This document shows positions 24,681 to 32,259 of a DNA stretch of 37,508 nt, piece after piece; position 1 is the first letter of the stretch; each line of letters opens with the position of its first letter. The notes below the pieces were generated by a model. That model did no database searches, had not been told where the DNA came from, and saw only the letters and a list, made by a program, of their open reading frames with translations. Position numbers and translations under genes: made by a program. Source of the stretch: an uncultured Oscillospiraceae bacterium. GTDB lineage: Bacteria > Bacillota > Clostridia > Oscillospirales > Oscillospiraceae. The stretch lies in NCBI GenBank assembly GCA_910585815.1, contig CAJUFJ010000033.1, positions 1-37,508 of the forward strand, written 5' to 3'.

Positions 24681-26192
24681 GTGGCGCAATATGTGATGGG
24701 TGTGGACAATGGCGGCACGGTGATTAAGGCCGCCCTGTTCTGTCTGGACGGTACTGAAACGGCGGTGGCCGCACAAAGCACCCCTGTCTTCTCCCCGCGC
24801 CCCGGATATCAGGAGCGGGACATGGAGGAGGTATGGAGGGCGAACTGCGCCTGCATTCGTCAGGTGATCAAGCAGTCTGGCATATCGCCCCGGGACGTGG
24901 CGGCCTTGGCGGTGTGCGGCCATGGAAAGGGCCTGTATCTGTGGGGAAAGGACGGAAAACCGGCCTATCCCGGCATCGCATCCACAGACAACCGCGCCTG
25001 GTCCTATCCCCTCCATTGGGAGGAGACAGGCGTGTTCGACAGACTGTATCCCCAGCTGTGCCAGAAGCAGCTGGCCTGTCAGCCCTCCGCCCTGCTGGCC
25101 TGGGTGAAGGAGCATGAACCGGAGGTGTATCAAAATATCCGGTGGGTATTTTCCATCAAGGACTACATCCGCTTCCGCCTGACGGGAATTGCGCACAGCG
25201 AACGCACAGACCTGTCCGGCTCGGGACTGATGGATGTAAGTCGTGGGCAAATCGACCCGGCGCTTCTGGAGGCACTGGGGATTGCCGAGACGGCAAATAT
25301 GCTTCCGCCGATGTGCGGCTCCTTCGACCTGTGCGGCCATGTGACGGACGAGGCCGCCGAACAGACCGGACTGTGTCCGGGCACCCCAGTAGCCGGCGGC
25401 ATGTTTGATATTGACGCCTGCGCGGTGGCTATGGACATCACCTCCCCCGACCAGCTCTGCACCATTACCGGGACCTGGAGCATCAACGAATTTATTTCGC
25501 CCCAGCCCAAGCTGAATACCCAGGTATCCATGAATTCCCTCTACGCGATCCCGGGCTACTACCTGTTGGAGGAGTGCAGCCCCACCAGCGCGGGAAACCT
25601 GGACTGGGTGCTGGAACAGCTGGCCGGCGGCCTGAAGCTGCCCCAGGACAAGCCCCTCTACGACGGCGTCAACCAGCTGGTAAGCTCTATCCCGCCGGAG
25701 GACTGCCAGGTCTATTACCTTCCGTTCCTCTACGGCTCCAATGCCCACCCCCTGGCAAGGGCGAGTTTTCTGGGCCTGACAAACTATCACTCCGCCGCCC
25801 ATATGCTGCGGGCGGTGTTCGAGGGGGTTGCGTTTTCCCACAAGGTACACATCGACCGCCTGCTCAGCGCCCGAACACCCCCTGAAATTGTGCGGATGGC
25901 CGGTGGAGCGGCCAGGTCCCCGGTGTGGGTGCAGATGTTTGCCGATGTACTGGGGCTCCCGGTTCAGCGGATCGCTGGGGTGCGGGAGCTGGGGGCCTTG
26001 GGCAGCGCCATCGCGGCGGCGGTGGCGGCGGGACTCTACCCGGGCTACGACCAGGCGGTACAGGCCATGGTGCGGACCGGCGAGCCTGTCTGGCCGGACC
26101 CGGCTGCACATGCGGTCTATCTGGAAAAATTTGAGACATATCAGGCAATCAGTGCCGCAATGGATACCGTTTGGGACCGTTTCAAGGTCTGA
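24681..26192 (+). CDS. FGGY-family carbohydrate kinase
   Basis: This 503-residue sugar kinase belongs to the xylulokinase/L-xylulose kinase (LyxK)/gluconate kinase family. The N-terminal phosphate motif is GVDNGGTVIKAALF. The sugar-binding acidic pair is in the FDIDACAVAMD stretch. The second phosphate loop is TITGTWS, and the adenosine motif is MAGGAARSPVWVQMFADVLG. The start is GTG 24681, nine bases after AAAGGAG; a GTG at 24672 touches the ribosome binding site and is unlikely. Together with the UlaE-type epimerase two genes on, it would phosphorylate an L-ketose or keto-sugar acid (for example L-xylulose or 3-keto-L-gulonate), by analogy to the ula/yia pathways. No decarboxylase or 4-epimerase is present here, so the route is incomplete in this window. 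Confidence 0.93.
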   Translation: MAQYVMGVDNGGTVIKAALFCLDGTETAVAAQSTPVFSPRPGYQERDMEEVWRANCACIRQVIKQSGISPRDVAALAVCGHGKGLYLWGKDGKPAYPGIASTDNRAWSYPLHWEETGVFDRLYPQLCQKQLACQPSALLAWVKEHEPEVYQNIRWVFSIKDYIRFRLTGIAHSERTDLSGSGLMDVSRGQIDPALLEALGIAETANMLPPMCGSFDLCGHVTDEAAEQTGLCPGTPVAGGMFDIDACAVAMDITSPDQLCTITGTWSINEFISPQPKLNTQVSMNSLYAIPGYYLLEECSPTSAGNLDWVLEQLAGGLKLPQDKPLYDGVNQLVSSIPPEDCQVYYLPFLYGSNAHPLARASFLGLTNYHSAAHMLRAVFEGVAFSHKVHIDRLLSARTPPEIVRMAGGAARSPVWVQMFADVLGLPVQRIAGVRELGALGSAIAAAVAAGLYPGYDQAVQAMVRTGEPVWPDPAAHAVYLEKFETYQAISAAMDTVWDRFKV

Positions 26193-26213
26193 ACGGGAAA
26201 GGAGATACCCAAT

Positions 26214-26273
26214 ATGCTGAGAGCATTAAACGAACAGGCGCCTGCCGGCGAAACGCCAGCTGCCGGCAAATGA
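26214..26273 (+). CDS. 19-residue small ORF with strong ribosome binding site
   Basis: ATG 26214 follows AAAGGAGATACCCAAT at ideal spacing and opens 19 codons (MLRALNEQAPAGETPAAGK) to TGA at 26271. It fills the gap between the kinase and the next gene, which has its own ribosome binding site. The peptide has no recognisable domain. The mRNA can fold GGCG-AAA-CGCC inside it, and two TGCCGGC repeats are present. It could be a translated small protein, a coupling leader, or the start of a gene that was deleted. It is short enough to be chance, although the ribosome binding site is as good as those of its neighbours. Confidence 0.4.
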   Translation: MLRALNEQAPAGETPAAGK

Positions 26274-26303
26274 ACAGAGACCTGGAAGGAGCGAAAGAAC
26301 GAG

Positions 26304-27341
26304 ATGAACTTTGAAAAGACCCATCTGTGCCGCCTCCCCTGCTGCTATGCGGTTTCTCCGCTTACCCTGGATGGCCGGCAGAAGTATCTGCTGGCCACCG
26401 ATGACACCGGTCCCTGCTACTGCATCGACGCGCAGACGCTGGATTGCGAGAAGGTGTGGGAGGGACCGGGCGGCACAATGTCCATTGTCCCGATTCCAGG
26501 GACAAACGGGGCGTTTCTGGCCTCGCAAAAGTTTCTCCCTGGTTTTTCGGCGCTGCACGCCCGTATTGTCCGCATGAGCCGGGAGGGCGGCCGGTGGCAG
26601 GAGCGGCTCTGGATGGAGCTGCCCTATGTCCATCGCTTTGACCTGCTCCGCCGCGGGGATCAGTACTACTTCCTGGGCTGCATTCTGTCCACCACCCAGC
26701 AGGAACAGGCGGAGTGGTCCAAGCCCGGAACCCTTGTGGCCGCTCCCATTGGCGCGGATTTTGCCCCGCCTGCGGCTTTGGAAACCATTGCGGTTGGAAT
26801 GAGCCGGAACCACGGCTATTGCAGGGTGGAGCGGGAGGACTGCTCCGAGGCCTATACCGCCTGCGACCAGGGGGTGTTCCGGGTGGTTCCGCCCCAGGCT
26901 CCGGGCCAGGCGTGGACGGTGGAGCAGCTGCTGAACGCAGCGGCCTCTGATGTGGCGGTGTGTGACCTGGATGGAGACGGCCAGGAGGAGCTGGCTGTCA
27001 TTGAGCCCTTTCACGGGGATGCCTTCGTCATCTACAAAAAGGACGGAGGGCAATACCGGGAGATCTACCGCTACCCCACCCCTGTGAGTTTTCTCCACGC
27101 CATCTGGGGCGGACGGCTGTGCGGAGAGAACGTATTCCTGGCCGGCTGCCGGGAGTTGGACCAGGAGCTGTTTCTGGTGCGCTGGACACAGGAAGGCCCC
27201 AAGGAGCAGATTATTGAGCGGGGCTTCGGCCCCAGCAATGTTGCGGTGCTGGGCGACGGAGAGACAGACTATATCCTGACCGCCAATCGCCAGAGCGGCG
27301 AGGGGGCCCTGTTTACCGTATGCAGGGAGGGAACGAAATGA
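26304..27341 (+). CDS. Cytoplasmic FG-GAP/VCBS-like beta-propeller protein of unknown function
   Basis: This is a 345-residue protein of unknown function. It appears to be all beta strands, and carries one clear calcium-binding-type FG-GAP motif DVAVCDLDGDGQEELAVIEP (D-x-D-x-D-G-x3-E) at about residue 215, with weaker repeats of the form 'LLATDDTG', 'ADGETDYILTANRQ' around it. This suggests a seven-bladed propeller of which most blades are divergent. There is no signal peptide, which is odd because FG-GAP propellers are usually secreted or on the surface. It is rich in Cys near the N-terminus (LCRLPCCYAV, PCYCIDA, LDCEKV). ATG 26304 follows GGAAGGAG. It overlaps the epimerase start by 4 bp, so it is tied to sugar metabolism by operon; an enzymatic or ligand-binding role is possible but not shown. 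Confidence 0.75.
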   Translation: MNFEKTHLCRLPCCYAVSPLTLDGRQKYLLATDDTGPCYCIDAQTLDCEKVWEGPGGTMSIVPIPGTNGAFLASQKFLPGFSALHARIVRMSREGGRWQERLWMELPYVHRFDLLRRGDQYYFLGCILSTTQQEQAEWSKPGTLVAAPIGADFAPPAALETIAVGMSRNHGYCRVEREDCSEAYTACDQGVFRVVPPQAPGQAWTVEQLLNAAASDVAVCDLDGDGQEELAVIEPFHGDAFVIYKKDGGQYREIYRYPTPVSFLHAIWGGRLCGENVFLAGCRELDQELFLVRWTQEGPKEQIIERGFGPSNVAVLGDGETDYILTANRQSGEGALFTVCREGTK

Positions 27342-28186
27342 GAGAATACCGTTTGGGCCTGTATGAGAAAAGTATGCCCAATTCCCTCACCCTGGCTCAG
27401 AAGCTGGCCGAGGCAAAGGCGGCGGGCTTCGATTACCTGGAGCTTTCCATTGATGAGACCGACGACAAGCTGGCCCGGCTGGACTGGAGCCGGGAGGAGA
27501 TTGCCGGTGCGGTTCAGGCGCAGGTGGAGCAGGAGCTTCCCATCCGGTCCATCTGCCTGAGCGGGCATCGGAAGTATCCCTTGGGACACCCGGACCCCGC
27601 GGTCCAGCAGCAGAGCCTGGCCATTATGGAAAAGGCTGTCTGTCTGGCGGCGCGGCTGGGGGTGCGTGTGATCCAGTTGGCGGGCTACGATGTATACTAT
27701 GAGCCCTCTACCCCCCAGACCCGCAGTGATTTTGAGAAAAATCTTCGGCTCTGCGTAAAAATGGCCGCCCGGGAGGGAGTTATCCTGGGCTTTGAGACGA
27801 TGGAAACCGCTTTTCTCAACACCGTTTCAAAGGCTATGTATTGGGTAGAGCGAATCCACTCCCCCTACCTTCAGGTCTACCCGGACATCGGCAACCTGAC
27901 CAATGCTGCGCTGACTTACGAGAGTGATGTGTGCCAGGACCTGCGCATGGGGGAGGGACACCTGGCCGCCATTCATCTGAAGGAGACCACCCCCGGCATA
28001 TTCCGGGAAGTCCCCTTCGGCGCCGGGCATGTGGATTTTTCCACGCTGGCCCCTCTGGCCCGGCAGCTGGGGGTGTGCAGATTTGTGGGAGAATTTTGGT
28101 ACACCGGCGGAGAGGACTGGCGAGACACCCTGCGTTCCAGCCGGACGTTCCTCTGTCAGGCGCTGGACGCTCCTCTCCCGGTTTAA
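27338..28186 (+). CDS. ulaE: L-ribulose-5-phosphate 3-epimerase, UlaE/SgbU type
   Basis: This 282-residue TIM-barrel epimerase interconverts L-xylulose 5-phosphate and L-ribulose 5-phosphate in UlaE-type pathways. Family segments are nearly unchanged: LGLYEKSMPN at the N-terminus, LELSIDETDDKLARLDWSRE, SICLSGHRKYPLGHPD, RVIQLAGYDVYYEPST, YPDIGNLT, HLKETTPGIFREVPFGAGHVDF and VGEFWYTG. Metal ligands are expected at the E of FETMET, the D of YPDIGN, the H of AAIHLKE and the E of VGEFW. ATG 27338 follows GGGAGGG and overlaps the preceding stop (ATGA); an earlier in-frame ATG at 27320 lies in the previous gene and lacks a ribosome binding site. It strongly suggests that the operon handles an L-ketose or L-gulonate-derived sugar. 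Confidence 0.95.
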   Translation: MREYRLGLYEKSMPNSLTLAQKLAEAKAAGFDYLELSIDETDDKLARLDWSREEIAGAVQAQVEQELPIRSICLSGHRKYPLGHPDPAVQQQSLAIMEKAVCLAARLGVRVIQLAGYDVYYEPSTPQTRSDFEKNLRLCVKMAAREGVILGFETMETAFLNTVSKAMYWVERIHSPYLQVYPDIGNLTNAALTYESDVCQDLRMGEGHLAAIHLKETTPGIFREVPFGAGHVDFSTLAPLARQLGVCRFVGEFWYTGGEDWRDTLRSSRTFLCQALDAPLPV

Positions 28187-28219
28187 CGGAAGCAAAGCGG
28201 ATAGAAAGGAGAAGGCTGC

Positions 28220-29230
28220 ATGAAAAAAATTTCCGGTGTTCCCAACCGGGATACGTCTACCAGGGCCGTTTTTACGGCCGGCCCCTTTACCTATGAGCTC
28301 ATCCCGGATTACGGCCAGTTTCCGGAGGGCTATGACTTTACCATGTACCCCAGCGGCTGCTGTGATGGGGAGGACAATCTGCTGCTGACCAGCCGGAATT
28401 TGGATCATCCCATTGTGATGCTGGATGCGCAAGGCAGGTATGTGAAGGACTTCGGCAGGGGACTGTTCAAGGAGACGCACGGAATCTGCGTGACCCCGCA
28501 GAACACCCTTCTGTGCCCGGACACGGCGCTGCATGTGGTGCGGGAGCTGACCATGGAGGGCGAACACCTGCGGGACCTGGGCAGGCTGGGCGTCCCCAGT
28601 GACAGCGGCTATGACCCTGATATCTGGCGCAAGCTTCAGCGGTCGGGCAAGCTGATTCCCACCGATGTGGCGTTTGACGCCAACTGGGCCTTCAGCCTGG
28701 GCTTGCAGAGCATTAAGCGGGCGGCGCCCCCCTTTAACCGTCCCACTGGCGTTGTGGTTGGTCCCCAGGGGGATATATTTGTCAGCGACGGCTACGGAAA
28801 TGCCTCCATCCACCGCTTCTCCCCTGACGGTACCCTGTTGAAAACCTGGGGCGGTCACGGGGATGGGCCAGGCAGGTTTATTATCCCCCATTGTATCTGG
28901 TGCGATCGGCTGGGCCGTCTGTGGGTGGGCGACCGGGAGGGAAACCGGGTTCATGTCTTTGACGAGGACGGCCAGCTGCTGGCCTATCTGGAGGACAACC
29001 TGTATCAGCCCACAGAGATCTGGGCCGACCAGGACTATGTCTACATCGCGGAGCGGGGCGGCGGCGTGACCATTGTGAATATGGACCTGGAGGTGGAGGC
29101 CCAGCTGGGCTTTTACAACTCCCCCATCCGGGCGCATGGTATGTGCGGAAATTCAAAGGGAGACCTGTTCCTGATGCCCCTGACCACCTACGACCGGCAC
29201 TATTTGATGAAGCTGGTACGAATCCGCTGA
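28220..29230 (+). CDS. Cytoplasmic NHL-repeat beta-propeller protein
   Basis: This 336-residue protein is made of NHL/SMP-30-like propeller repeats. The clearest are RPTGVVVGPQGDIFVSDGYGN, FIIPHCIWCDRLGRLWVGDR with EGNRVHVFDEDGQLL, and QPTEIWADQDYVYIAERGG. Related proteins include lactonases of the gluconolactonase group and peptidyl-amidoglycolate lyase-like domains. There is no signal peptide and no membrane segment. ATG 28220 follows AAAGGAG at good distance. As last gene in a sugar-acid operon it may be a lactonase or sugar-binding enzyme; the usual acidic metal site of SMP-30 is not obvious by eye, so activity remains open. The terminator at 29257-29301 ends the operon. Confidence 0.88.
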   Translation: MKKISGVPNRDTSTRAVFTAGPFTYELIPDYGQFPEGYDFTMYPSGCCDGEDNLLLTSRNLDHPIVMLDAQGRYVKDFGRGLFKETHGICVTPQNTLLCPDTALHVVRELTMEGEHLRDLGRLGVPSDSGYDPDIWRKLQRSGKLIPTDVAFDANWAFSLGLQSIKRAAPPFNRPTGVVVGPQGDIFVSDGYGNASIHRFSPDGTLLKTWGGHGDGPGRFIIPHCIWCDRLGRLWVGDREGNRVHVFDEDGQLLAYLEDNLYQPTEIWADQDYVYIAERGGGVTIVNMDLEVEAQLGFYNSPIRAHGMCGNSKGDLFLMPLTTYDRHYLMKLVRIR

Positions 29231-29256
29231 GGCCGAACGGTCCCGGTTGGAAAAAA

Positions 29257-29301
29257 CGCTCGCCCAGCAGGTGTTTTACCTGCTGGGCGACGAGCTTTTT
29301 T
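29257..29301 (+). terminator. Strong bidirectional intrinsic terminator
   Basis: A stem of about 18 bp (GCTCGCCCAGCAGGT / ACCTGCTGGGCGACGAGC, one bulged C) with loop GTTTT is followed by TTTTTT on the plus strand. AAAAAA just before it gives a T-run for the minus strand too. It ends the plus-strand sugar operon. The 165 bases between it and the next terminator hold nothing I recognise. Confidence 0.9.
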
Positions 29302-29466
29302 ACAGTTTGAATCCTGTCTGATATGTGAAAATCATAGCAGTCTACCCCATAGGACGGTCGATGTGAATAAAACTTCCGTTGTCAATCTTCCGACGAAAGC
29401 AGACGCGGCTAGCTCGGCATTTCATGGGTGTTCTGCCTGTCCATCCGGCAGAAAAGGCTGTGACGC

Positions 29467-29506
29467 AAAAAATTTGCCTCCCCTGGCCCGAGGGCACAGG
29501 GGAGGC
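29467..29506 (-). terminator. Intrinsic terminator of the phosphorelay operon
   Basis: On the minus strand, a perfect 10-bp stem (GCCTCCCCTG / CAGGGGAGGC) with an 11-base loop is followed by AAATTTTTT, seven bases after the stop codon of the kinase-DegV gene. Confidence 0.85.
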
Positions 29507-29512
29507 TGTGTC

Positions 29513-32209
29513 TTACGCCACCCCGTCCTGCCTTGAGGACAGGGTAAACGTCGCCCTGTCATCCTGCCGCATGAACAGCAGGCCAAAGGACTCCGGTCCG
29601 CAGTTGCTGGCGATGGCGGAGGACGCTTTTTGCAGGTAGATCCGTTCAAAGGGGCAGTACTGCCGCACCAGACCCTGGACGTACTGGAGCTTCTTCGCGT
29701 CCAGGCCGCAGTAGGTGATAATCAGGATGCGCCGGTCGATGGTTCTGGTCTCCTGAAACATTTTCCGGACGTATTTCCTGGCGGTGCGGGAGAAGCCGCC
29801 CACCTCCATGCTGCCCACCGTCAGCCGGCTTTTTTTCAGCACCAGAATGGGGTGGAGCATCAGCGCGTCGCACAGGACCTGGATGCGCCGGGACACGCGC
29901 CCGGATTGGCGCATCATCTGGGTGTTGTTCAGCAGGAAGGAGGAGGAAATCAACCGCTCCATCCGCTTTACCGACGCGGCGATCTCCGACCGTGCGGCGT
30001 GCTGCTCGGCCAGGTGGGCGGCGCACAGCACGGCCAGTCCCAGCCCGCTGGAGAGGTGCCCCGAGTCGACCACGGTGACATTTTCAAAGGATTTTGCCGC
30101 CTCAAGGGCATTTTGATACCCGGCGCTGACGTGCTTTGCCATGGTGATGTGGATCACATTCTGGGCCTCGGTCAGCTTTTCCGCAAAGAAACGCTCGTAG
30201 TCCTCCACGTCGGGGGGCTGGGAGGCGCCCTTCCGGCCCTGGGCAATGTGGGCCAGAAGCTCGTCGGGCTTCAGCTCCTGGTTGTCCAGGAAACGGCCCT
30301 CGTCTGTGCAGACGTAGTAGGGGCAGACAGAGATGCCGAACTCCTTCATAAGGGCGTCCGGCAGGTCACACACGCTGTCGGTGGTGACCAGGACGGACCG
30401 CCGCTTGGTCTGCTCGAAAATCAGGATGTCCTTTTCCGGCTCCGCAGCGTCGGCCTCCTCACACACCTGCACCAGCTCCTTGGGCAGGATGCTCAGCATG
30501 GCCGCCTCCAGCAGCGCGCCGCTCACCGGCTTGGCCAGATAGCCGCTGAAGCCCTCCTTGCGGTAGAGAAGCTGATTGTCGCTGCCCGCGTTGGCGGTCA
30601 GGGCCACCACGGGCACATCCTGACACAGCCCGCCCGGCTGCACCCGCAGCGCGTGCAGGCACTGGATGCCGTCCATCTCCGGCATCAGATGGTCCATCAA
30701 TATGCAGTCGTAGTGGTGGTTTTGAGTCAATTTCAGACATTCCGCCCCGCTGGACGCAGTATCAATGTGGATTTTTGTAGCGGAAAGCAGCTTGGCCACC
30801 ACCATCAGGTTCATGTCGTTGTCGTCCACCACCAGGATATGGGCGTCCGGGGCTTCGAAGCTCTGCTGGTACATGCCCTCGTTGTGAAGCTTGGCCCGGG
30901 AGGCCAGCGTGAAGGTGCCCAGCTCCTTTTCGTCTACAATGTCCTGCTCCAGCGTGACAATGAACTTGGAGCCCTTGGTGTACACGCTGTTGACGCTGAT
31001 TTCGCCGCCCATCAGCTCCACCAGCTGCTGGACGATGCTCAGCCCCAGGCCGGTGCCCTCGATGTGGCGGTTTTTCTCCTCGTCCACCCGGCGGAAGGCG
31101 TTGAACAGATAGGGGATATTCTCCTTCTTCACCCCCTGGCCGGTGTCCTCCACCGAGTACCACACCAGCACCCGGTTGACCCCCTGGCGCTCGCACCGGA
31201 CCGAGAGGGTGACGGAGCCCTCGCTGGTGTACTTCACCGCGTTGTTCAGCAGGTTGATGAGAATTTGCTTGATGCGCACCTCGTCCCCGCAGAGCATGCT
31301 GGGGATGGACGGGTCGATGTGGAGCTTGAACTCCAGCCCCTTCTCCTTGGCCTTAATCCAGATCATGTTGACAATCTCGGAAAAAAGCGCGCCCGTCTCG
31401 TAGGAGGTGTTGATAATCTCCATCTTTCCGGACTTGATTTTGGAGATGTCCAGGATGTCGTTGATCAGGGTGAGCAGCAGCTTGCTGGCCCCTTGGATGT
31501 TCCGGGCATTCTCCGCCACCTCTGGGGGGATGTTGCCCCGCAGGGTGATCTCGTTCAGGCCGATGATGGTGTTGATGGGGGTGCGTATTTCGTGGCTCAT
31601 GCTGGAGAAGAAGTGGTTTTCCGCCTGATTCAGCTCCTCAATCTCCTTCTTCTGCTGCTGGGTGAGGGCGTTCTCCTCCTCATACATCCGATTCAGGAAC
31701 ATGAGCAGCACGCTGGTGAGCAGTCCGACCATGACCATGGAGAAGGCGGAGTCGAAAAAGGAGCGCTGCTGGCTGTTCAGGGCGGCCAGCTCAGGGTAGT
31801 AGAAGGCGATGCCGTAGCAGAGCAGCGTCTCGGCGGCGCACAGGGCGAAAAATGTGGCCATGCGCCTGCCGTGCAGGGTGATGCAGATGTAGATAAAGCA
31901 GAGCACAAACCACTCCGGCACCCCGCTGTAAAACCCGCCCGCAGTAAAGAAGGTGAACGGAAACAGGGTGAGCAGAAGTATCACTATGGCTGTGGCCCCT
32001 GTATGGACACATCCCTTTTGAATACTGAACCGTACGATCAGTGAGATAACCGCCAGGCTGATGATCAGAATGACAATATTGCTGATCCGCCTGCCCATGG
32101 GCAGGGTGAAGATCAGCGCGATCATGCAGACCGCCGTGGCGATGCGGAACATGCGTTCATACAGGCTGATTGTGTGATCAGAGATGATAGCAAACCATTT
32201 TTTTATCAC
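29513..32209 (-). CDS. Membrane hybrid histidine kinase fused to a receiver and a DegV domain
   Basis: This 898-residue fusion contains, in order: a membrane region with about six helices (residues 20-175, no large outer loop); a short coiled linker (EEENALTQQQKKEIEELNQAE); a HisKA domain with H206 (MSHEIRTPIN); HATPase_c with N322 (LINLLNNAVKY), DTGQGV at 355-360 and GTGLGLS at 385-391; a receiver (about 456-580) with D462/D463, phospho-acceptor D506 (ILMDHLMP), T538 and K560; and a complete DegV domain (about 605-885) with VTTDSVCDLP, KGASQPPDVEDY, AKHVSAGYQNALEAA, VVDSGHLSSGLGLAV, RQSGRVSRR and NCGPESFGLLF. DegV proteins bind fatty acids for phosphorylation or transfer. The fused form suggests lipid-responsive signalling or phosphorylation-controlled lipid handling. 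GTG 32209 is chosen: GGAGGGAG precedes it; ATG 32233 has only a too-close GGAG. Confidence 0.93.
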   Translation of the reverse strand: MIKKWFAIISDHTISLYERMFRIATAVCMIALIFTLPMGRRISNIVILIISLAVISLIVRFSIQKGCVHTGATAIVILLLTLFPFTFFTAGGFYSGVPEWFVLCFIYICITLHGRRMATFFALCAAETLLCYGIAFYYPELAALNSQQRSFFDSAFSMVMVGLLTSVLLMFLNRMYEEENALTQQQKKEIEELNQAENHFFSSMSHEIRTPINTIIGLNEITLRGNIPPEVAENARNIQGASKLLLTLINDILDISKIKSGKMEIINTSYETGALFSEIVNMIWIKAKEKGLEFKLHIDPSIPSMLCGDEVRIKQILINLLNNAVKYTSEGSVTLSVRCERQGVNRVLVWYSVEDTGQGVKKENIPYLFNAFRRVDEEKNRHIEGTGLGLSIVQQLVELMGGEISVNSVYTKGSKFIVTLEQDIVDEKELGTFTLASRAKLHNEGMYQQSFEAPDAHILVVDDNDMNLMVVAKLLSATKIHIDTASSGAECLKLTQNHHYDCILMDHLMPEMDGIQCLHALRVQPGGLCQDVPVVALTANAGSDNQLLYRKEGFSGYLAKPVSGALLEAAMLSILPKELVQVCEEADAAEPEKDILIFEQTKRRSVLVTTDSVCDLPDALMKEFGISVCPYYVCTDEGRFLDNQELKPDELLAHIAQGRKGASQPPDVEDYERFFAEKLTEAQNVIHITMAKHVSAGYQNALEAAKSFENVTVVDSGHLSSGLGLAVLCAAHLAEQHAARSEIAASVKRMERLISSSFLLNNTQMMRQSGRVSRRIQVLCDALMLHPILVLKKSRLTVGSMEVGGFSRTARKYVRKMFQETRTIDRRILIITYCGLDAKKLQYVQGLVRQYCPFERIYLQKASSAIASNCGPESFGLLFMRQDDRATFTLSSRQDGVA

Positions 32210-32259
32210 GAAAATTCCCACTCCCTCCAACATGGCTCCAGGAAAATCGGCCGAACGGA

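Noticed and set aside
29630..32044. 804-codon plus-strand open frame opposite the kinase-DegV gene
   Set aside because: It is an antisense shadow. The protein is rich in His, Gln, Val and Leu with no domain, while the minus strand has uninterrupted kinase, receiver and DegV motifs.
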